The notes under the pieces: model-generated
Database searches by the model: none
What the model was told of the DNA's origin: nothing
Seen by the model: the letters and a program-made list of their open reading frames with translations, nothing else
Origin: Cavia porcellus
Lineage: Eukaryota > Chordata > Mammalia > Rodentia > Caviidae
Length of the DNA stretch: 64,000 bases
Direction of reading: 5' to 3'
Assembly: GCF_034190915.1 (NCBI RefSeq)
Contig: NW_026947708.1
Coordinates: 1-64,000 of the forward strand
Program-made: the position numbers and the translations under genes
Shown: piece by piece, positions 55,093 through 64,000 of the stretch
How the letters are laid out: each line of letters opens with the position of its first letter
Numbering within the stretch: the first letter of the stretch is position 1

Positions 55093-58000
55093 ACCACCCC
55101 GTGATGATTTTCAGAAACTTATCCTACCTTGCCACTGCATGTTCCCTGACCTCCCCAAGCTGACCACCCCGCGGTGCTTTTCTCCATCCTACATTGCCAC
55201 TCACTGCCTATCCTAATTCAGACCCTCCAATTCACACCACCCGTGATGTTTTTCTCACTCCTAGTAGTGAATGTAATGTAACACATACCCATACAATGCG
55301 CACCACCCCGTGATGTTTTTGTCACTCCTACTAGTGAATGTCATGTAACACACACCCATACAATGTGCACCACCCCGTGATGTTTTTCTCACTCCTACTA
55401 GTGAATGTAATGTAACACACACCCATACAATACGCGCCACCCCATGATGTTTTTCTCACTCCTACTAGTGAATGTAATGTAACACACAGCCATACAATGC
55501 GCACCACCCCTTGATGTTTTTCTCACTCCTACTAGTGAATGTAATGTAACACACACCCATACATTGCGCACCACCCCATGATGTTTTTCTCACTCCTACT
55601 AGTGAATGTAATGTAACACACACCCATACAATGCGCACCACCCCGTGATGTTTTTCTCACTCCTACTAGTGAATGTAATGTAACACACACCCATACAATG
55701 CGCACCACCCCGTGATGTTTTTCTCACTCCTACTAGTGAATGTAATGTAACACACACCCATACAATGCGCACCACCCCGTGATGTTTTTCTCACTCCTAC
55801 TAGTGAATCTAATGTAACACACACCCATACAATGCGCACCACCGCGTGTTTTTCTCACTCCTACTAATGAATGTAATGTAACACACACCCATACAATGCG
55901 CACCACCCCGTGATGTTTTTCTCACTCCTACTACTGAATCTAATGTAACACACACGCATACAATGCGCACCACCCCGTGATGTTTTTCAGAAACCTATCC
56001 TACATTGCCACTGCATGTTCCCTGACCTCCCCATGCTGACCACCCCGCAGTGCTTTTCTCCATCCTACATTGCCACTCACTGCCTATCCTCATTCAGACC
56101 CTCCCATTCACACCACCCCGTGATGTTTTTCTCACTCCTAGTAGTGAATGTAATGTAACACACACCCATAAAATGCGCACCAACGAGTGATGTTTATCTC
56201 ACTCCTAGTAGTGAATGTAATGTAACACACACCCATACAATGCACACCACCCCGTGATGTATTTCTCATTCCTACTAGTGAATGTAATGTAACACACACC
56301 CATACAATGCGCACCACCCCGTGATGTTTTTCTCACTCCTACTAGTGAATGTAATGTAACACACACCCATACAATGCGCACCACCCCGTGTTGTTTTTCT
56401 CACTCCTACTAGGGAATGTAATGAAACACACCCCCATACAATGCGCACCACCCCGTGATGTTTTTCTCACTCCTATTAGTGAATGTAATGTAACACACAC
56501 CCATACAATGCGCACCACCCCGTGATGTTTTTCTCACTCCTACGAGTGAATGTAATGTAACACACACCCATACAATTCGCACCACCCCGTGATGTTTTTC
56601 TCACTCCTACTAGTGAATGTAATGTAACACACACCCATACAATGCGCACCACCCCGTGATGTTTTTCTCACTCCTACTAGTGAATGTAATGTAACACACA
56701 ACCATACAATGCGCACCACCCCGTGATGTTTTTCTCACTCCTACTAGTGAATGTAATGTAACACACACCCATACAATGCGCACCACCCCGTGATGTTTTT
56801 CTCACTCCTATTAGTGAATGTAATGTAACTCAGACCCATAAAATGCGCACCACACCGTGATGTTTTTCTCACTCCTACTAGTCAATGTAATGTAACACAC
56901 ACCCATACAATGCGCACCACCCCGTGATGTTTTTCTCACTCCTACTAGTAAATCTAATGTAACACACACCCATACAATGCGCACCACCCCGTGATGTTTT
57001 TCTCACTCCTACTAGTGAATCTAATGTAACACACACCCATACAATGCGCACCACCCCGCGATGTTTTTCAGAAACCTATCCTACATTGCCACTGCATGTT
57101 CCCTGACCTCCCCATGCTGACCACCCCGCGGTGCTTTTCTCCATTCTACATTGCCACTCACTGCCTATCCTAATTCAGACACTCCGATTCACACCACCCC
57201 GTGATGTTTTTCTCACTCCTAGTAGTGAATGTAATGTAACACACACCCATACAATGCACACCACCCCGTGATGTTTTTCTCACTCCTACTAGTGAATGTA
57301 ATGTAACACACACCCATACAATGCGCACCACCCCGTGATGTTTTTCTCACTCCTACTAGTGAATGTAATGTAACACACACCCATACAATGCGCACCACCC
57401 CATGATGTTTTTCTCACTCCTACTAGTGAATCTAATGTAACACACACGCATACAATGCGCACCACCACGTGATGTTTTTCAGAAACCTATCCTACATTGC
57501 CACTGCATGTTCCCTGACCTCCCCATGCTGACCACCCCGCAGTGCTTTTCTCCATCCTACATTGCCACTCACTGCCTATCCTAATTCAGACCCTCCCATT
57601 CACACCACCCCGTGATGTTTTTCTCACTCCTAGTAGTGAATGTAATGTAACACACACCCATAAAATGCGCACCAACGCGTGATGTTTTTCTCACTCCTAG
57701 TAGTGAATGTAATGTAACACACACCCATACAATGCACACCACCCCGTGATGTTTTTCTCATTCCTACTAGTGAATGTAATGTAACACACACCCATACAAT
57801 GCGCACCACCCCGTGATGTTTTTCTCACGCCTACTAGTGAATGTAATGTAACACACACCCATACAATGCGCACCACCCCGTGATGTTTTTCTCACGCCTA
57901 CTAGTGAATGTAATGTAACACACACCCATACATTGCGCACCACCCCGTGATGTTTTTCTCACTCCTACGAGTGAATGTAATGTAACACACACCCATACAA

Positions 58001-59564
58001 TGCGCACCACCCCGTGATGTTTTTCTCACTCCTACTAGTGAATGTAATGTAACACACACCCATACAATGCGCACCACCCCGTGATGTTTTTCTCACTCCT
58101 ACTAGTGAATGTAATGTAACACACACCCATACAATGCGCACCACCCCGTGATGTTTTTCTCACTCCTACTAGTGAATGTAATGTAACACACACCCATACA
58201 ATGCGCACCACCCCGTGATGTTTTTCTCACTCCTATTAGTGAATGTAATGTAACTCAGACCCATAAAATGCGCACCACCCCGTGATGTTTTTCTCACTCC
58301 TACTAGTGAATCTAATGTAACACACACCCATACAATGCGCACCACCCCGCGATGTTTTTCAGAAACCTATCCTACATTGCCACTGCATGTTCCCTGACCT
58401 CCCCATGCTGACCACCCCGCGGTGCTTTTCTCCATTCTACATTGCCACTCACTGCCTATCCTAATTCAGACACTCCGATTCACACCACCCCGTGATGTTT
58501 TTCTCACTCCTAGTAGTGAATGTAATGTAACACACACCCATACAATGCACACCACCCCATGATGTTTTTCTCACTCCTACTAGTGAATGTAATGTAACAC
58601 ACACCCATACAATGCGCACCACCCCGTGATGTTTTTCTCACTCCTACTACTGAATCTAATGTAACACACACGCATACAATGCGCACCACCCCGTGATGTT
58701 TTTCAGAAACCTATCCTACATTGCCACTGCATGTTCCCTGACCTCCCCATGCTGACCACCCCGCAGTGCTTTTCTCCATCCTACATTGCCACTCACTGCC
58801 TATCCTAATTCAGACCCTCCCATTCACACCACCCCGTGATGTTTTTCTCACTCCTAGTAGTGAATGTAATGTAACACACACCCATAAAATGCGCACCAAC
58901 GCGTGATGTTTTTCTCACTCCTACTAGTGAATGTAATGTAACACACACCCATACAATGCGCACCACCCCGTGATGTTTTTCTCACTCCTACTAGTGAATG
59001 TAATGTAACACACACCCATACAATGCGCACCACCCCTTGATGTTTTTCTCACTCCTACTAGTGAATGTAATGTAACACACACACATACAATGCGCACCAC
59101 CCCGTGATGTTTTTCTCACTCCTACTAGTGAATTTAATGTAACACACACCCATACAATGCGCACCACCCCGTGATGTTTTTCTCACTCCTACTAGTGAAT
59201 CTAATGTAACACACACCCATACAATGCGCACCACCCCGTGATGTTTTTCTCACTCCTACTAGTGAATGTAATGTAACACACACCCATACAATGCGCACCA
59301 CCCCGTGATGTATTTCTCACTCCTACTAGTGAATGTAATGTAACACACACCCATACATTGCGCACCACCCCGTGATGTTTTTCTCACTCCTACTAGTGAA
59401 TGTAATGTAACACACACCCATACAATGCGCACCACCCCGTGATGTTTTTCTCACTGCTACTAGTGAATATAATGTAACACACACCCATACAATGCGCAGT
59501 ACCCCGTGATGTTTTTCTCACTCCTACTAGTGAATGTAATGTAACACACACCCATACAATGCGC
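55093..59564 (+). repeat. 4,472-bp HOR, copy 3
   Basis: Pairs lie at 55093, 55969, 57050, 57461, 58341 and 58685. It matches copy 2 apart from a replaced monomer at 57872-57938 and perhaps a few bases I did not see. Confidence 0.93.
57872..57938 (+). repeat. Replaced monomer (ctcacgcc head, acattgcgc tail)
   Basis: Copies 1 and 2 have a tattag monomer here (48928 and 53400). Copy 3 instead has a second ctcacgcc monomer ending acattgcgc, while both neighbours are unchanged. The same composite monomer sits at 62344-62410 in copy 4, where it lies on a deletion junction. Confidence 0.87.
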
Positions 59565-62500
59565 ACCACCCCGTGATGATTTTCAGAAACTTATCCTACC
59601 TTGCCACTGCATGTTCCCTGACCTCCCCAAGCTGACCACCCCGCGGTGCTTTTCTCCATCCTACATTGCCACTCACTGCCTATCCTAATTCAGACCCTCC
59701 AATTCACACCACCCGTGATGTTTTTCTCACTCCTAGTAGTGAATGTAATGTAACACATACCCATACAATGCGCACCACCCCGTGATGTTTTTGTCACTCC
59801 TACTAGTGAATGTCATGTAACACACACCCATACAATGTGCACCACCCCGTGATGTTTTTCTCACTCCTACTAGTGAATGTAATGTAACACACACCCATAC
59901 AATACGCGCCACCCCATGATGTTTTTCTCACTCCTACTAGTGAATGTAATGTAACACACAGCCATACAATGCGCACCACCCCTTGATGTTTTTCTCACTC
60001 CTACTAGTGAATGTAATGTAACACACACCCATACATTGCGCACCACCCCATGATGTTTTTCTCACTCCTACTAGTGAATGTAATGTAACACACACCCATA
60101 CAATGCGCACCACCCCGTGATGTTTTTCTCACTCCTACTAGTGAATGTAATGTAACACACACCCATACAATGCGCACCACCCCGTGATGTTTTTCTCACT
60201 CCTACTAGTGAATGTAATGTAACACACACCCATACAATGCGCACCACCCCGTGATGTTTTTCTCACTCCTACTAGTGAATCTAATGTAACACACACCCAT
60301 ACAATGCGCACCACCGCGTGTTTTTCTCACTCCTACTAATGAATGTAATGTAACACACACCCATACAATGCGCACCACCCCGTGATGTTTTTCTCACTCC
60401 TACTACTGAATCTAATGTAACACACACGCATACAATGCGCACCACCCCGTGATGTTTTTCAGAAACCTATCCTACATTGCCACTGCATGTTCCCTGACCT
60501 CCCCATGCTGACCACCCCGCAGTGCTTTTCTCCATCCTACATTGCCACTCACTGCCTATCCTCATTCAGACCCTCCCATTCACACCACCCCGTGATGTTT
60601 TTCTCACTCCTAGTAGTGAATGTAATGTAACACACACCCATAAAATGCGCACCAACGAGTGATGTTTATCTCACTCCTAGTAGTGAATGTAATGTAACAC
60701 ACACCCATACAATGCACACCACCCCGTGATGTATTTCTCATTCCTACTAGTGAATGTAATGTAACACACACCCATACAATGCGCACCACCCCGTGATGTT
60801 TTTCTCACTCCTACTAGTGAATGTAATGTAACACACACCCATACAATGCGCACCACCCCGTGTTGTTTTTCTCACTCCTACTAGGGAATGTAATGAAACA
60901 CACCCCCATACAATGCGCACCACCCCGTGATGTTTTTCTCACTCCTATTAGTGAATGTAATGTAACACACACCCATACAATGCGCACCACCCCGTGATGT
61001 TTTTCTCACTCCTACGAGTGAATGTAATGTAACACACACCCATACAATTCGCACCACCCCGTGATGTTTTTCTCACTCCTACTAGTGAATGTAATGTAAC
61101 ACACACCCATACAATGCGCACCACCCCGTGATGTTTTTCTCACTCCTACTAGTGAATGTAATGTAACACACAACCATACAATGCGCACCACCCCGTGATG
61201 TTTTTCTCACTCCTACTAGTGAATGTAATGTAACACACACCCATACAATGCGCACCACCCCGTGATGTTTTTCTCACTCCTATTAGTGAATGTAATGTAA
61301 CTCAGACCCATAAAATGCGCACCACACCGTGATGTTTTTCTCACTCCTACTAGTCAATGTAATGTAACACACACCCATACAATGCGCACCACCCCGTGAT
61401 GTTTTTCTCACTCCTACTAGTAAATCTAATGTAACACACACCCATACAATGCGCACCACCCCGTGATGTTTTTCTCACTCCTACTAGTGAATCTAATGTA
61501 ACACACACCCATACAATGCGCACCACCCCGCGATGTTTTTCAGAAACCTATCCTACATTGCCACTGCATGTTCCCTGACCTCCCCATGCTGACCACCCCG
61601 CGGTGCTTTTCTCCATTCTACATTGCCACTCACTGCCTATCCTAATTCAGACACTCCGATTCACACCACCCCGTGATGTTTTTCTCACTCCTAGTAGTGA
61701 ATGTAATGTAACACACACCCATACAATGCACACCACCCCGTGATGTTTTTCTCACTCCTACTAGTGAATGTAATGTAACACACACCCATACAATGCGCAC
61801 CACCCCGTGATGTTTTTCTCACTCCTACTAGTGAATGTAATGTAACACACACCCATACAATGCGCACCACCCCATGATGTTTTTCTCACTCCTACTAGTG
61901 AATCTAATGTAACACACACGCATACAATGCGCACCACCCCGTGATGTTTTTCAGAAACCTATCCTACATTGCCACTGCATGTTCCCTGACCTCCCCATGC
62001 TGACCACCCCGCAGTGCTTTTCTCCATCCTACATTGCCACTCACTGCCTATCCTAATTCAGACCCTCCCATTGACACCACCCCGTGATGTTTTTCTCACT
62101 CCTAGTAGTGAATGTAATGTAACACACACCCATAAAATGCGCACCAACGCGTGATGTTTTTCTCACTCCTAGTAGTGAATGTAATGTAACACACACCCAT
62201 ACAATGCACACCACCCCGTGATGTTTTTCTCATTCCTACTAGTGAATGTAATGTAACACACACCCATACAATGCGCACCACCCCGTGATGTTTTTCTCAC
62301 GCCTACTAGTGAATGTAATGTAACACACACCCATACAATGCGCACCACCCCGTGATGTTTTTCTCACGCCTACTAGTGAATGTAATGTAACACACACCCA
62401 TACATTGCGCACCACCCCGTGATGTTTTTCTCACTCCTACTAGTGAATGTAATGTAACACACACCCATACAATGCGCACCACCCCGTGATGTTTTTCTCA

Positions 62501-62611
62501 CTGCTACTAGTGAATATAATGTAACACACACCCATACAATGCGCAGTACCCCGTGATGTTTTTCTCACTCCTACTAGTGAATGTAATGTAACACACACCC
62601 ATACAATGCGC
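59565..62611 (+). repeat. 4,472-bp HOR, copy 4 (shortened to 3,047 bp)
   Basis: Pairs at 59565, 60441, 61522 and 61933 are followed by 11, 14, 4 and 8 M; 37 x 67 + 4 x 143 - 4 gives 3,047. It lacks 1,425 bp (17 M + 2 AB) compared with copies 1-3. The pair at 61933 reads accaccccgtg where copies 1-3 read accaccacgtg, and gacacc near 62072 is private. Confidence 0.91.
62344..62410 (+). repeat. Composite monomer at the 1,425-bp deletion junction
   Basis: The head (ctcacgcc) belongs to the monomer type after the fourth pair of the HOR; the tail (acattgcgc) belongs to the monomer at about 59297. From 62402 the sequence follows 59355 onward at a constant offset of 3,047 bp. Confidence 0.85.
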
Positions 62612-64000
62612 ACCACCCCGTGATGATTTTCAGAAACTTATCCTACATTGCCACTGCATGTTCCCTGACCTCCCCAAGCTGACCACCCCGCGGTGCTTTT
62701 CTCCATCCTACATTGCCACTCACTGCCTATCCTAATTCAGACCCTCCAATTCACACCACCCGTGATGTTTTTCTCACTCCTAGTAGTGAATGTAATGTAA
62801 CACATACCCATACAATGCGCACCACCCCGTTTTGTTTTTGTCACTCCTACTAGTGAATGTCATGTAACACACACCCATACAATGTGCACCACCCCGTGAT
62901 GTTTTTCTCACTCCTACTAGTGAATGTAATGTAACACACACCCATACAATACGCGCCACCCCATGATGTTTTTCTCACTCCTACTAGTGAATGTAATGTA
63001 ACACACAGCCATACAATGCGCACCACCCCTTGATGTTTTTCTCACTCCTACTAGTGAATGTAATGTAACACACACCCATACATTGCGCACCACCCCATGA
63101 TGTTTTTCTCACTCCTACTAGTGAATGTAATGTAACACACACCCATACAATGCGCACCACCCCGTGATGTTTTTCTCACTCCTACTAGTGAATGTAATGT
63201 AACACACACCCATACAATGCGCACCACCCCGTGATGTTTTTCTCACTCCTACTAGTGAATGTAATGTAACACACACCCATACAATGCGCACCACCCCGTG
63301 ATGTTTTTCTCACTCCTACTTGTGAATCTAATGTAACACACACCCATACAATGCGCACCACCGCGTGTTTTTCTCACTCCTACTAATGAATGTAATGTAA
63401 CACACACCCATACAATGCGCACCACCCCGTGATGTTTTTCTCACTCCTACTACTGAATCTAATGTAACACACACGCATACAATGCGCACCACCCCGTGAT
63501 GTTTTTCAGAAACCTATCCTACATTGCCACTGCATGTTCCCTGACCTCCCCATGCTGACCACCCCGCAGTGCTTTTCTCCATCCTACATTGCCACTCACT
63601 GCCTATCCTCATTCAGACCCTCCCATTCACACCACCCCGTGATGTTTTTCTCACTCCTAGTAGTGAATGTAATGTAACACACACCCATAAAATGCGCACC
63701 AACGAGTGATGTTTATCTCACTCCTAGTAGTGAATGTAATGTAACACACACCCATACAATGCACACCACCCCGTGATGTTTTTCTCATTCCTACTAGTGA
63801 ATGTAATGTAACACACACCCATACAATGCGCACCACCCCGTGATGTTTTTCTCACTCCTACTAGTGAATGTAATGTAACACACACCCATACAATGCGCAC
63901 CACCCCGTGTTGTTTTTCTCACTCCTACTAGGGAATGTAATGAAACACACCCCCATACAATGCGCACCACCCCGTGATGTTTTTCTCACTCCTATTAGTG
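62612..64000 (+). repeat. 4,472-bp HOR, copy 5 (runs off the window)
   Basis: Pairs at 62612 and 63488 are separated by 11 M; five full M and 35 bp follow. It has ctacattgcc and ttttt before ctcattcc, like copy 1 and unlike copies 2-4. Private changes are ccgttttgttttt near 62829 and tacttgtg near 63320. Confidence 0.9.

Larger units (their letters stand above)
1..64000 (+). repeat. Satellite array made of 67-bp M monomers and 143-bp A-B pairs
   Basis: The whole window is tandem repeat and both edges lie inside the array, so its true length is unknown. I count 725 full M monomers and 108 A-B pairs, all in the same orientation. Fragments of 2 bp (left) and 35 bp (right) and small indels netting -56 bp complete the sum to 64,000. 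No stretch as long as 70 bp falls outside these units. The + strand is C-rich: the M consensus has about 21 C to 9 G and about 45% GC. No inversion, transposon insertion, gene or single-copy spacer was seen. The family is not one I recognise; a centromeric, pericentromeric or subtelomeric location is inferred only from array size and HOR structure. Confidence 0.97.

Noticed and set aside
1..64000. CRISPR array (regular repeats with apparent spacers)
   Set aside because: Monomers are 67 bp and abut with no unique spacers, variation is spread along the whole unit, and there are no cas genes.
1..64000. Telomere or telomere-like repeat from the CA-rich and CCC runs
   Set aside because: There is no tandem CCCTAA/TTAGGG or related 5-8-bp repeat; acacaccc occurs once per 67-bp monomer.
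1..64000. CENP-B box as proof of a centromere
   Set aside because: I looked for the TTCG...CGGGA core on both strands of M, A and B and found no match. A centromeric role stays possible but unsupported.
1..64000. rRNA, tRNA or small RNA gene array
   Set aside because: No conserved rRNA or tRNA sequence, cloverleaf, A/B box pair or snRNA motif is visible, and the unit is too short and variable in copy arrangement.
1..64000. Every 67-bp dyad around ACTAGT as a protein-binding palindrome
   Set aside because: The perfect palindrome is only 6 bp and is lost in many monomers (tagtag, tattag, tactact, tacgag) with no sign of constraint.

Overview
This window is one uninterrupted stretch of eukaryotic satellite DNA. 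I find no gene, RNA gene, transposable element, CRISPR array, telomere repeat or unique sequence in it. By hand, all 64,000 bases tile with three related monomers, head to tail and in one orientation. M is 67 bp, with 725 full copies plus a piece at each end. A (70 bp) and B (73 bp) occur only as an A-B pair of 143 bp, with 108 copies. The full M copies, the pairs, 2 bp at the left edge and 35 bp at the right edge, with small indels netting -56 bp, sum to exactly 64,000. A tandem array this long with nested higher-order repeats (HORs) is typical of centromeric, pericentromeric or subtelomeric heterochromatin. I do not recognise the family and cannot name the species. Frequent CpG to TpG/CpA changes suggest cytosine methylation, as in vertebrates or plants; this is inference.

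Layout. The spacing of A-B pairs, counted in M monomers, gives a barcode that shows the HORs. (1) 1-14.6 kb: a 5,112-bp HOR (55 M + 10 AB), with a first divergent copy of 4,760 bp, one full copy, and a third that is cut off. (2) 12.3-36.5 kb: a larger HOR in three copies of 7,651, 8,252 and about 8,450 bp. Each copy contains, in order, a 1,919-bp module, a 478-bp linker, the same module again, 13 M, a 697-bp three-pair block, 3 or 6 M, a 420-bp two-pair block and a tail. The tail of copy 1 matches the 5.1-kb HOR; copies 2 and 3 have a different tail. (3) 36.5-46.1 kb: a mosaic transition zone with a 3,105-bp duplication, a 22-monomer run without any A-B pair, and a hybrid monomer. (4) 46.1-64 kb: a 4,472-bp HOR (54 M + 6 AB) in three full copies, then a copy shortened to 3,047 bp, then a fifth copy that runs off the window.

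How it works. Nothing here suggests protein function. Because 67 is 1 modulo 3, each reading frame passes through three monomer phases every 201 bp, so short periodic open frames (at most 116 codons) arise by arithmetic. The biology visible is array evolution: nearly every length change between copies is a whole number of M and A-B units, and hybrid monomers and shared rare indels allow the order of events to be read. Counts and breakpoints were made by eye, so single-base errors are possible, though the independent length sums all close. Because the copies are so alike, the copy numbers also depend on the assembly being correct.
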